Shown here: in pieces, positions 7,933 through 16,029 of the stretch
How the letters are laid out: the number at the start of each line of letters is the position of its first letter
How positions within the stretch are numbered: position 1 is the first letter of the stretch
NCBI GenBank assembly: GCA_964464435.1
Contig: CAYXGE010000021.1
Coordinates: 1 to 24,770, forward strand
Direction of reading: 5' to 3'
Origin: CAYXGE01 sp964464435
GTDB taxonomy: Bacteria > Pseudomonadota > Gammaproteobacteria > Burkholderiales > Methylophilaceae
Length of the DNA stretch: 24,770 nt
Translations under genes and position numbers: made by a program
The notes under the pieces: model-generated
Seen by the model: the letters and a program-made list of their open reading frames with translations, nothing else
The model's database searches: none
What the model was told of the DNA's origin: nothing

Positions 7933-10566
7933 TTGAAAAAAACCTTTTGGAAAACTGACTGGTTTGCTGCGCTTGTAATTGCGTTAGTATTTCTTTTTGC
8001 TAATGGTAGTGCCTTTATTCAGAGTTTAGAGCGCAAAGCTTATGACTGGGGCGTGCAAGCCTCCTCACGCCAACCAAACAAACAAATTGCCATTATTGCG
8101 ATTGATGATCAGAGTATTGCAAATATAGGTCGTTGGCCATGGTCAAGAGAGGTGCATGCCAAAATGACAGATATGCTGGCAAACTCAAATGCCAAAGTCA
8201 TAGGTAATACTGTATTTTTCTTAGAGCCGCAAAAAGATCCTGGCTTAACCCACATTAATAAAATTTCAGAGTTTTTAGATAAGTCTTCATTGGTGGCTGG
8301 TGCTACTGTTACGCCACAACCAGTCGTAGAAGATAGCGCATCATCACCAACGACTCCAGCAGTGGAGCCAGTAATGGCAGAAAGCATGCCTGTTGCTACC
8401 AATCCAGATGTCTCTACATTGCAAAAGATGCTTAGTGAAGCGAAGGCAGCGCTAGATACGGATGCGAAACTAGCGCAAAGTTTTAAAAAAGCAGGCAATG
8501 TGGTGTTAGCTATGCCATTTGTTTTTGGTGAGCCAAGAGGTAACCCAGATAAGCCATTTCCTAATTCAATTGTTAAAAATGCGCTATCCAATATAGTAGA
8601 TAAGGTTGGCGCTGAAGAGTCAGGCTTGCTACCAATTCCTACATTATCTGGTACTCCACCGATTAGTCTATTGGCTGATCAAGCACTGGCGATAGGTCAC
8701 CTTAACGCCAACCCTGATGTGGACGGTGCGATTCGCTATGAGCCATTAGTGCTAGGCCATTATGACCAACTTTATCCATCTGTCTCTTTACAATTGGCGG
8801 CACAATTTCTCAACCTTAAGCCTAAGGATATCCAAGTAAAACTTGGTGAAGGCGTGCGTCTTGGTAAGTTAAATATTACCACTGATAGTGCTTTGCAAAT
8901 GAACACATTTTTTTACTCAGGTGAAGGTGATAAGCCAGCGTTTGCAGTTGATTCTTTTTATGATGTATTCAGTGGAAAAATTCCAACGGATAAATATAAA
9001 GATAAAATTGTGCTGATTGGCATGGCCGCTACAGGTGACGGTAGTGATAATCAGGTAACGCCAATTTCATCTAATATGAAGCCAATTGAAACACTAGCGC
9101 ACTCTGTTTCTAGTATTTTGAACGAAGATTTTTTTGTTGCACCATCATGGGCGTTTTGGGTAGAAAAACTGGTATGGCTGTTGGTGGCGCTGTATCTCAT
9201 TTTAGCCTTACCAAGACTCAAGGCAGGTATGGCGGCAATTATTACTGGCGTGATTTTAATTGCCTTACTCATCACTCACTTTGTATTAATGACACAACAA
9301 GCATTATGGGTGCAATTAATGGCACCTGCGGCCTTGCTGTTAGTTGGGCATGGCTTGTTAACCACAAAACGTTATTTACTGACTGAAAAGAGCAAAGAAA
9401 AATCAGATGCAGATTCAGCAGAAAGCAACCGCAATCTTGCGCTTATGTTCCAAAGCCAAGGCCAATTGGATATGGCGTTTGACCGTTTACGCAAATGTCC
9501 AATGGATGACAGTGTAATGGATGTACTTTACAACTTAGCCCTAGATTTTGAGCGCAAGCGTCAATTTAATAAAGCTGAATCTGTGTTTAGTTACATGGCG
9601 GAATACAACCCTAAATATAAAGATTTAGAGCAACGCCTAGCTCGTTCTAAAGCGATGGCTGAGACTGTAATTCTTGGCGGGGCAGGCGCAACAAGAAGCA
9701 ATTCAAGTACCTTGGTTTTAAACGATGGCACTGTTGAAAAACCAATGTTGGGTCGCTACCAAGTTGAAAAAGAGCTTGGCAAAGGCGCAATGGGCGTTGT
9801 TTATTTAGGTAAAGACCCAAAAATTGGGCGTGAAGTGGCCATTAAGACCATGGCATTGGCTCAAGAGTTTGAACCAGATGAACTAGAAGAAGTAAAAGCA
9901 CGTTTCTTTAGAGAAGCTGAAACTGCGGGGCGTCTAAATCACCCAAATATTGTGACCATGTATGACGCAGGTGAAGAACATGACCTTGCATATATCGCCA
10001 TGGAATTTCTAAAAGGTAAAGATTTAGCACCTTATGTTAAGCCCGATCATTTATTACCTATTGCAAAAGTGGCGGATATTGTCATAAAAGTAGCCGAAGC
10101 ATTAGATTACGCGCATGGCAATAATGTAGTACATCGTGATATTAAACCTGCAAATATTATGTATGAAATAGATACTGCCAATGTTAAGGTCACAGACTTT
10201 GGTATTGCAAGAATTACCGATTCATCAAAAACAAAAACAGGTATGGTGCTTGGCACCCCAAGTTACATGTCGCCTGAACAATTATCTGGTAAAAAGGTAG
10301 ATGGGCGTTCTGATTTGTTCTCGTTAGGTGTGATGTTTTATCAAATGACTACAGGGCAATTGCCATTTAGCGGTGACTCAATGGCTGCCTTAATGTTTAA
10401 AATTGCCAATGAGCCGCATGTAAAAGCCAGCCAGGTTAACCCTGAAATTTCTGAATGCTTATCTGCAATTATTGACCGTATGTTAGAAAAAGATGCTGAG
10501 CAACGTTATGCGAGAGGTAACGAAATTGCTACAGATATTCAAAAATGTCTTGGACAATTAGGTTAA
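7933..10566 (+). CDS. CHASE2-domain transmembrane Ser/Thr protein kinase
   Basis: Hanks-type (PknB-like) kinase of 877 residues with an extracytoplasmic sensor. Order: an N-terminal helix (about 10-28); a CHASE2 sensor region (about 30-400) that holds a Pro/Ala/Ser-rich insert near 127-156; three membrane helices (about 406-478); a cytoplasmic helical segment resembling TPRs (about 500-570); and a kinase domain from about 605 to the end. The kinase has glycine loop GKGAMG, Lys638, HRDIKPANI with catalytic Asp736, DFG at 755-757 and an activation loop rich in Thr/Ser before GTPSYMSPEQ. It is an intact RD kinase. TTG 7933 is preferred because AAGGGAG (7921-7927) is well spaced for it; GTG 7927 overlaps that site. 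First gene of a five-gene operon; the ligand is unknown. Confidence 0.93.
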   Translation: MKKTFWKTDWFAALVIALVFLFANGSAFIQSLERKAYDWGVQASSRQPNKQIAIIAIDDQSIANIGRWPWSREVHAKMTDMLANSNAKVIGNTVFFLEPQKDPGLTHINKISEFLDKSSLVAGATVTPQPVVEDSASSPTTPAVEPVMAESMPVATNPDVSTLQKMLSEAKAALDTDAKLAQSFKKAGNVVLAMPFVFGEPRGNPDKPFPNSIVKNALSNIVDKVGAEESGLLPIPTLSGTPPISLLADQALAIGHLNANPDVDGAIRYEPLVLGHYDQLYPSVSLQLAAQFLNLKPKDIQVKLGEGVRLGKLNITTDSALQMNTFFYSGEGDKPAFAVDSFYDVFSGKIPTDKYKDKIVLIGMAATGDGSDNQVTPISSNMKPIETLAHSVSSILNEDFFVAPSWAFWVEKLVWLLVALYLILALPRLKAGMAAIITGVILIALLITHFVLMTQQALWVQLMAPAALLLVGHGLLTTKRYLLTEKSKEKSDADSAESNRNLALMFQSQGQLDMAFDRLRKCPMDDSVMDVLYNLALDFERKRQFNKAESVFSYMAEYNPKYKDLEQRLARSKAMAETVILGGAGATRSNSSTLVLNDGTVEKPMLGRYQVEKELGKGAMGVVYLGKDPKIGREVAIKTMALAQEFEPDELEEVKARFFREAETAGRLNHPNIVTMYDAGEEHDLAYIAMEFLKGKDLAPYVKPDHLLPIAKVADIVIKVAEALDYAHGNNVVHRDIKPANIMYEIDTANVKVTDFGIARITDSSKTKTGMVLGTPSYMSPEQLSGKKVDGRSDLFSLGVMFYQMTTGQLPFSGDSMAALMFKIANEPHVKASQVNPEISECLSAIIDRMLEKDAEQRYARGNEIATDIQKCLGQLG

Positions 10567-10569
10567 TTC

Positions 10570-11394
10570 ATGGACTTAACAAACGTACTCGAAATTGCAA
10601 GACATACAGATGTTGGTAAAAAACGAGACCATAATGAAGATGCAGTTGCAAGTGATATCGAGTCGGGGTTGGTAGTATTAGCTGATGGCATGGGTGGTTA
10701 TAATGCTGGTGAGGTTGCAAGCGAAATCGCGGTGCTTTCGATTGTTGCAGATTTAAAAGAAGCGATGCTGAGTTTAGAGCCTGGCCAAGTAGATGCTGTG
10801 ACAGGTTATCAGCTTGAGAGTCAGTTAATTTATGAAGCGGTTGCTAAAGCAAATCAAGCGATTTACCAAACCTCGCAAAACAATCCGCAGTGTGCGGGTA
10901 TGGGTACCACATTAGTAGTCGGCTTGTTTACCAATAATCGACTGTTAGTTGGTCATATAGGCGATTCGCGTATGTATCGTCTGCGTGGTGAGGAATTTAA
11001 ACAGATAACCGAAGACCATTCGCTTTTACAGGAGCAAATCAAATCTGGTCTTATTTCGGTTGAAGAGGCGAAGGTTTCTTCAAATAAAAATTTAGTTACG
11101 CGTGCACTAGGTATAGACCCTACTGTTGAACTAGAGCTGCATGAGTACCCTGCAGAAGTGGGGGATATCTATTTGCTATGTTCAGATGGATTGTCTGATA
11201 TGGTAACAGATGATGATATTCAGTCGACGTTGACTCTGTTGAGCTCAAATCTTGAATTAGCATCAGAGCAACTGATTAATATGGCCAATGATCATGGTGG
11301 AAAAGATAATATTTCTGCTATCTTAGTTAAAGTGAATAAAGCATTTGGCGCTGAAAAAAGCTGGTATGACAATTTTCTTAAATGGTTAAAGTAG
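10570..11394 (+). CDS. PP2C-family Ser/Thr protein phosphatase
   Basis: Metal-dependent phosphatase of 274 residues (PrpC/Stp type) expected to reverse the neighbouring kinase. All the PP2C motifs are present: RDHNED (19-24), LADGMGGYNAGE with Asp39 and Gly40, GMGTTLV (110-116), GHIGDSR (128-134), TEDHSL, VTRALG, CSDGLSD with Asp206, and GGKDNIS with Asp246. The metal-binding Asp residues are intact. It is cytosolic, with a slightly basic/aromatic tail. It begins three bases after the kinase stop, so the two are translationally linked; the pairing of kinase and PP2C phosphatase is common in bacteria. Confidence 0.94.
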   Translation: MDLTNVLEIARHTDVGKKRDHNEDAVASDIESGLVVLADGMGGYNAGEVASEIAVLSIVADLKEAMLSLEPGQVDAVTGYQLESQLIYEAVAKANQAIYQTSQNNPQCAGMGTTLVVGLFTNNRLLVGHIGDSRMYRLRGEEFKQITEDHSLLQEQIKSGLISVEEAKVSSNKNLVTRALGIDPTVELELHEYPAEVGDIYLLCSDGLSDMVTDDDIQSTLTLLSSNLELASEQLINMANDHGGKDNISAILVKVNKAFGAEKSWYDNFLKWLK

Positions 11395-11409
11395 CAGGAA
11401 CAATACAAT

Positions 11410-12174
11410 ATGGCTAAACTCGTCCTTTCATTAGATGGCGCATTTTTAAGTGATTACGAGCTTGAAAACGAACGCACCACGATTGGTAGAAGACCTACTA
11501 ACGGTATTCAAATTGATAATCTTGCCGTCAGCGGTGAGCATGCATCTATCATGAAAATTGGAAATGATGCCTTTCTGGAAGATTTGGGTAGCACAAATGG
11601 CACACTAGTCAACGGCAAGCAAGTTACCAAGCATCTACTCAAGCATGGCGATGTCATTGAGTTTGGTAAATACCAACTTAAGTTTGTAGATGAAAAACCA
11701 CAAGTTGCCTCACCTGTGATGACAGAAGATGATTTTGAAAAAACCATGGTGATTAGACCAGGAGCAATCAAAGCGATGATGTCAGCGCAAGCGGCGCCAT
11801 CTGCACCTGCCCCAGCGGCACCGCCTGTCTCGGCGCCTAAAGTTGAGGCTAAGCCTACCCCTGCTCCAGCAGCCCCCTTAAATACATCTTCTGAAAAGAG
11901 TGGTGAACGTGTTGGTCATTTGCAAATTTTAAATGGGCCAAGTATGGGCAGAGAATTGGTGCTCACTAAAGCTTTAACCACTTTAGGAAAACCTAATGTG
12001 CAAGTGGCAGTGATAACACGTCGTCCACAAGGATATTTTGTTACGCATGTTGAAGGTCAACAGTACCCTACCGTTAATGGTGAGTCAGTGGGGGCGCAAG
12101 CACATGCTTTAAAAGACCATGATGTCCTTGAGCTTGCTGGGGTCAAAATGGAATTTTATCTCGCCGATAGTTAA
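11410..12174 (+). CDS. Protein with N-terminal FHA and C-terminal degenerate FHA domain
   Basis: Phosphothreonine-reader protein of 254 residues. The N-terminal FHA domain (about 1-95) has the key residues Gly26-Arg27, Ser41-x-x-His44 (SGEH), LGSTNGT with Asn63, and VNG at 67-69, so it should bind phosphopeptides. An acidic segment with TEDDFEKTMVIRP follows (about 104-118) and contains a Thr that could itself be phosphorylated. Then comes a Pro/Ala linker (about 128-155). The C-terminus (about 165-254) resembles a second FHA fold: TLGKP in place of the Gly-Arg motif, TVNG in place of the Asn-Gly loop, and no Ser-x-x-His, so it is probably not a phosphopeptide binder. It lies 15 bases after the phosphatase. 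Confidence 0.9.
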   Translation: MAKLVLSLDGAFLSDYELENERTTIGRRPTNGIQIDNLAVSGEHASIMKIGNDAFLEDLGSTNGTLVNGKQVTKHLLKHGDVIEFGKYQLKFVDEKPQVASPVMTEDDFEKTMVIRPGAIKAMMSAQAAPSAPAPAAPPVSAPKVEAKPTPAPAAPLNTSSEKSGERVGHLQILNGPSMGRELVLTKALTTLGKPNVQVAVITRRPQGYFVTHVEGQQYPTVNGESVGAQAHALKDHDVLELAGVKMEFYLADS

Positions 12175-12175
12175 T

Positions 12176-12197
12176 TTAATTAAGCTTACTTAATTAA
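12176..12197. repeat. Perfect inverted repeat before the GAF-HD-GYP start codon
   Basis: TTAATTAAG (12176-12184) and CTTAATTAA (12189-12197) form a perfect 9-base inverted repeat with a 4-base loop. It fills the gap between the FHA stop and the next ATG at 12199, where no Shine-Dalgarno is visible. It may influence translation initiation or act as a protein-binding site. Confidence 0.7.
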
Positions 12198-12198
12198 T

Positions 12199-13827
12199 AT
12201 GAATCAGGAGCAACAGGCTTTACTTAAAAAGCTAGATCGCTTAAACCAGATTGGGGTTGCACTATCAGCTGAGCGTAATATGAACCGTCTGTTAGAGATG
12301 ATTCTACTTGGCGCAAAAGAGCTTACCAATGCAGATGGCGGAACCCTTTATACCGTAACTGAAGATCAGAAGCTTAAATTTGAAATTATGCGAACTGAGA
12401 CTTTGGGTATCGCTATGGGCGGTACAACAGGTAAAGACATTCCATTTCCACCCTTACCTTTGTACTTAGAAAACGGCACGCCAAATCTTAATATGGTGGC
12501 AGCCTACACTGTGATTCAAGACCAAACTGTTAATATCCCTAATGCCTATGAAACAGAGGGGTTTGATTTTTCAGGGACTAGAAAATTTGATGCGAGTACT
12601 GGTTATAAGTCGCAATCTTTTCTCACCATTCCGATGAAGAATCATGAAAATGAAATTATTGGGGTGTTACAGTTAATTAACGCGATTGACCAAAGCACCA
12701 ATGAAATCATCCCATTTTCGCCATCTAATCAACAATTAGTTGAATCCATGGCTTCACAAGCTGCTGTGGCACTCACAAATCATAACTTGATTGAAGGTTT
12801 AAAGAATCTATTTGAAGCATTTATTCAAATGATTGCAGACGCGATTGACGAAAAGTCTCCTTACACAGGGGGACACTGCCAGCGTGTACCAGAGCTTACG
12901 CTTATGTTGGCAGAGGCCGCTATTAATACCAAACAAGGCCCGCTAGCAGACTTTTCATTAAACGAGAAAGAGTTTTATGAGCTAAAAATTGCCGCATGGT
13001 TACATGACTGTGGCAAGGTGACTACGCCTGAGTCAGTGATGGATAAACCAACTAAGCTTTCTGCAATCTACGACCGTATTCATGTGGTAGAGCAACGAAT
13101 TGCCCTCATGAAGAAGCAAGCAGAATGTGATTTGTTAAAAAAACAGATTGTTGCCTTAAAGTCTGGCAGAACGCTTGATTTGGCTAAGTTAGAAATTCAG
13201 ATGGAGACATTTAAGCAACAATTAGATGACGATTTGGAATTTCTGCGTAAAACAAATTTTGGTGGTGAGTTTATGACGCCTGAGCAACAGAAGCGCGTGC
13301 AAGATATTGCAAAATATCAATATCTTGATTCCAACAACCAAAATCAGCCTTTATTAACTGAAAATGAAGTTTATAACTTATCTATCGCACGTGGCACACT
13401 CACCAATGAAGAACGCACTATTATTAACAATCATATTGTCGTCACAATTAATATGTTGGAGTCGCTGCCTTATCCAAAAGACCTAAAACGCGTGCCTGAG
13501 TATGCGGGTGGGCATCATGAGCGTATGGATGGCAAAGGTTACCCAAAAGGTTTAAAACGTGAACAGATGTCAATTCCAGCGAGAGTGATGGGAATTGCTG
13601 ATATATTTGAAGCCCTTACTTCTAAAGACAGGCCCTATAAAAAGGCAAAAACACTCACAGAGTCGTTATTTATTTTAGGTAAGATGAAAGAGGATAATCA
13701 TATAGACCCAGATCTATTTGATTTATTTATTCGTGAAAAGATATACTTGCGTTATGCACAACGTTTTTTAGAACCAGAACAAATTGATACAGTTGATGAA
13801 TCCAAAATCCCTGGATATACACCATAA
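12199..13827 (+). CDS. GAF-HD-GYP protein, predicted cyclic-di-GMP phosphodiesterase
   Basis: Cytoplasmic signalling protein of 542 residues. A GAF sensor domain occupies about 10-200 (GGTLYTV, SFLTIPMKNHENEIIGVLQLIN). An HD-GYP phosphodiesterase domain follows (about 205-520): GGH at 224-226, LHDCGK with His269-Asp270, NH at 411-412, HHERMDGKGYP with His439-His440-Glu441 and the GYP at 447-449, and IADIFEALTSKDRPYK with Asp468. The metal ligands and GYP motif are intact, so activity against cyclic di-GMP is likely. Between DKPTKLS (near 288) and LTNEER (from 401), about 110 residues of mostly charged, helical, coiled-coil-like sequence are inserted where ordinary HD-GYP proteins have almost nothing. 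The start lacks a Shine-Dalgarno and follows a hairpin. It sits 24 bases after the FHA gene. Confidence 0.92.
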   Translation: MNQEQQALLKKLDRLNQIGVALSAERNMNRLLEMILLGAKELTNADGGTLYTVTEDQKLKFEIMRTETLGIAMGGTTGKDIPFPPLPLYLENGTPNLNMVAAYTVIQDQTVNIPNAYETEGFDFSGTRKFDASTGYKSQSFLTIPMKNHENEIIGVLQLINAIDQSTNEIIPFSPSNQQLVESMASQAAVALTNHNLIEGLKNLFEAFIQMIADAIDEKSPYTGGHCQRVPELTLMLAEAAINTKQGPLADFSLNEKEFYELKIAAWLHDCGKVTTPESVMDKPTKLSAIYDRIHVVEQRIALMKKQAECDLLKKQIVALKSGRTLDLAKLEIQMETFKQQLDDDLEFLRKTNFGGEFMTPEQQKRVQDIAKYQYLDSNNQNQPLLTENEVYNLSIARGTLTNEERTIINNHIVVTINMLESLPYPKDLKRVPEYAGGHHERMDGKGYPKGLKREQMSIPARVMGIADIFEALTSKDRPYKKAKTLTESLFILGKMKEDNHIDPDLFDLFIREKIYLRYAQRFLEPEQIDTVDESKIPGYTP

Positions 13828-13830
13828 GAA

Positions 13831-14436
13831 ATGAGTAAATCTACTAAAACTTTTACCAAGCACCATCAAATACTGTTATTGCTGTTTGCGATTAATTTAG
13901 CAATAATTTTGTTGTTTCCCCCATTTGATGATGTTGCTGTAAGTAAGTATGACATTGCCATTTTTGCTGGCTTTATGTGGGCATTTTCAGCATCCGAGCA
14001 ATATCAGATTAATAGCGCATTGCTCTATCTCGAAGTCACGGTTTTGTTAATTAATCTATTTATTTTTTGGCTAATGATTAATGAAAACTTAAGAAGAAAA
14101 GAAGAAAAAAAATTAAGTTTTAGAACACTAGCCATGATCATGATTGTATTGAATTTAGTTGGGGTGCTACTGTTTCCACCTTTTGAGTACGTTTCAAATA
14201 TGACTAAGGCAGTATTACCTACATTTGAAGGATTTTATTTTATTTTTACGCCACCGCCTTATCGGGTAATCGTTACGCCTATTCTCTATTTGGAAGTGAT
14301 GTTGGTGCTGATAAATGGCGCAATGATGCTACTTATTTTTAAAGACAAAAAATCTGAAGATGAATCGGTTGAGAAAGCCATGCACTATATGGCAAAGCTT
14401 AAAGCAGAAGCGGCAAAATCAAAAAACAAAAATTAA
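13831..14436 (+). CDS. Four-helix membrane protein with internal duplication, unknown family
   Basis: I do not recognise this family. The 201 residues form two clearly related halves. Half one (about 22-83) has NLAIILLFPPFDD, then a loop, then LLYLEVTVLLIN; half two (about 108-170) has NLVGVLLFPPFEY, then a loop, then ILYLEVMLVLIN. Each half is two membrane helices around an extracytoplasmic or cytoplasmic loop of about 30 residues, joined by a Lys/Glu-rich segment (about 86-97). A charged helical tail ends the protein. Last gene of the kinase operon, three bases after the HD-GYP gene, so it may be a membrane partner or target of that pathway. Its stop overlaps the convergent ferredoxin stop. 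Confidence 0.8.
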   Translation: MSKSTKTFTKHHQILLLLFAINLAIILLFPPFDDVAVSKYDIAIFAGFMWAFSASEQYQINSALLYLEVTVLLINLFIFWLMINENLRRKEEKKLSFRTLAMIMIVLNLVGVLLFPPFEYVSNMTKAVLPTFEGFYFIFTPPPYRVIVTPILYLEVMLVLINGAMMLLIFKDKKSEDESVEKAMHYMAKLKAEAAKSKNKN

Positions 14437-14711
14437 ACGCTATTGCTAATTGCAAATGATTCAATAGTTGTTAGTACCTCATCAAAGTTTGCATCTGTCA
14501 CTTGGTGCAAAAACTCTCCATTAGGTACAAGTTTGATATTAGGGCCCAGTTCACACGCCCCAAGACATTGTACTTTTTCTATCTGAATATCTAGTTTTTT
14601 TTCATTAATTGCTTGCGTTAAACATTGCGCAATATGCAAACTGCCACTGCCCGCACATGAGGGTTTGTTGGGAGTCTTTCTATGATTAACACAGACTAAA
14701 ACAGATTTCAT
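14433..14711 (-). CDS. Thioredoxin-like [2Fe-2S] ferredoxin
   Basis: Small electron-transfer protein of 92 residues of the thioredoxin-fold [2Fe-2S] type. The four cysteine ligands are visible: Cys7 (LVCVN), Cys19 (KPSCAGSGS), and the pair in VQCLGACELGPN, a spacing characteristic of this family and of NuoE. ATG 14711 is chosen because it overlaps the lpxH stop as ATGA, giving the family start MKSVLVCVN; the longer frame to 14741 would overlap lpxH by ten codons. The redox partner is not evident. The gene ends tail to tail with the four-helix protein gene, the stops sharing bases, with no terminator between them. Confidence 0.9.
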   Translation of the reverse strand: MKSVLVCVNHRKTPNKPSCAGSGSLHIAQCLTQAINEKKLDIQIEKVQCLGACELGPNIKLVPNGEFLHQVTDANFDEVLTTIESFAISNSV

Positions 14712-15466
14712 GAACTGACATCCAATGAAATTGGCTGGCATCCATCGATATCAAGCTTTAAACAGCTAGCTTGCTCATACCAATCACCCAATACCCAGCG
14801 CTCACAGCAATGCCCATCTATTATATGTTCATGCTTATTAGGTCGATGTGTATGGCCATGAATCAATATGTCTGGGTATTCAAAGGCTTGTAATAAAGAT
14901 AAAACCGCATGATTATTGACATCCATAATCGACATTTCTTTGCTTGATTTTGCTAACTCACTTTGTTTGCGTAGCGCTTCAACTTGAGCAACTCTTGTTG
15001 CTAGTGGTTGAGCTAAAAATTGCGTAATCCATGGTTCACTTCTTACTGTTGTTCTAAACTCTTGATATTGATTATCATCAGTACAGAGGGTGTCTCCATG
15101 GCATAATAAGATACGCTTTTGATATATGGTAAGTAAAGTTGGGTCTGAGAGTAATGTAATACCAGAATAGTGAGCGAACTGCTCTCCTAATAAAAAATCA
15201 CGATTGCCATGAATCAAGTAAACGTCTACGCCCTGAGAGGAAAGGGTGCGCAATGCATCGAGTACTTTAATTAAAGGATGATGTTCAATGCTGTCATCAC
15301 CTACCCAGTATTCAAATAAATCACCAAGAATAAAAAGTGCTTCAGCTTTGATAGCAGTCTTTTGTAGAAAGGTTATAAGAGTACTATTTGCGATAGGGCG
15401 AGATTCACAAAGGTGCAAATCGGAAATAAACAAACTATGCGGCTTGATATTTCCGTTTTGATTCAT
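14708..15466 (-). CDS. lpxH: UDP-2,3-diacylglucosamine diphosphatase
   Basis: Lipid A pathway enzyme, a peripheral membrane calcineurin-like phosphoesterase that releases UMP from UDP-2,3-diacylglucosamine to give lipid X. The 252 residues carry all metal-binding motifs: SDLHL (Asp16, His18), GDLFEYWVGDD (Asp49), GNRDF (Asn88), CHGDTLCTDD (His123) and the HGHTHRP motif with His205 and His207. Length matches the family (about 240-250). It begins two bases after the ppiB stop and overlaps the ferredoxin start by four bases, so ppiB-lpxH-ferredoxin is a tight operon. ppiB and lpxH are also adjacent in some other betaproteobacteria. Confidence 0.95.
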   Translation of the reverse strand: MNQNGNIKPHSLFISDLHLCESRPIANSTLITFLQKTAIKAEALFILGDLFEYWVGDDSIEHHPLIKVLDALRTLSSQGVDVYLIHGNRDFLLGEQFAHYSGITLLSDPTLLTIYQKRILLCHGDTLCTDDNQYQEFRTTVRSEPWITQFLAQPLATRVAQVEALRKQSELAKSSKEMSIMDVNNHAVLSLLQAFEYPDILIHGHTHRPNKHEHIIDGHCCERWVLGDWYEQASCLKLDIDGCQPISLDVSS

Positions 15467-15468
15467 AC

Positions 15469-15960
15469 TTAAATGATTTCAGCGCGCTCAATAATCACAG
15501 CTTCTAAAGGCACATCTTGATGTCCATTTTTTCTGCTAGTTTTTACCGCTTTAATTGCGTCAATGACTTCTGTACCCCCAGTGACATTGCCAAACACGCA
15601 ATATCCCCATCCTTGTGCAGTAGGTGCACTAAAGTCAAGAAAGTCGTTATTCTTCACATTAATAAAAAACTGCGCGGTCGCTGAATCTGGGTCTGGGGTA
15701 CGCGCCATGGCAATGGTATAGATTTCGTTTGACAACCCGTTGTTGGCTTCATTTTTGATGCTTGCGTTGGTTTTCTTTTGTACCATATCCGTTGTAAAAC
15801 CACCACCTTGAATCATAAAACCATCAATCACACGATGAAAAATCGTTCCATCGTAAAAACCTTCAGACACATACTGTAAAAAATTTGCGACGGTAATCGG
15901 TGCCTTTTCCGCATCAAGTGTTAATGTAATTTCACCAAAATTTGTGTGTAACTTTACCAA
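15469..15960 (-). CDS. ppiB: Cytoplasmic peptidyl-prolyl cis-trans isomerase (cyclophilin)
   Basis: Cyclophilin that speeds proline isomerisation during folding. The 163 residues lack a signal peptide, indicating the cytoplasmic PpiB form. Active-site residues are visible in IFHRVIDGFMIQGG (Arg43, Phe48, Gln51) and in AQFFINVKNNDFLDF, and the C-terminal segment GTEVIDAI is conserved. The ATG has a good ribosome site (AAGGA) upstream. First gene of the ppiB-lpxH-ferredoxin unit. Confidence 0.95.
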   Translation of the reverse strand: MVKLHTNFGEITLTLDAEKAPITVANFLQYVSEGFYDGTIFHRVIDGFMIQGGGFTTDMVQKKTNASIKNEANNGLSNEIYTIAMARTPDPDSATAQFFINVKNNDFLDFSAPTAQGWGYCVFGNVTGGTEVIDAIKAVKTSRKNGHQDVPLEAVIIERAEII

Positions 15961-16029
15961 GATGATTCCTTAAAATGTATTTGAAGATTGAAAGTTGATG
16001 GCCAAAGCTTAGCTAATAAAACTTTTTAA

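Noticed and set aside
8109..8591. Open frame of 160 codons on the minus strand
   Set aside because: Antisense to the CHASE2 region of the kinase gene, low-complexity composition and no ribosome site.
7933..12174. Kinase-phosphatase-FHA set as the post-translational control unit of a type VI secretion system
   Set aside because: No secretion-system structural genes are in the window and the set continues into an HD-GYP protein instead.
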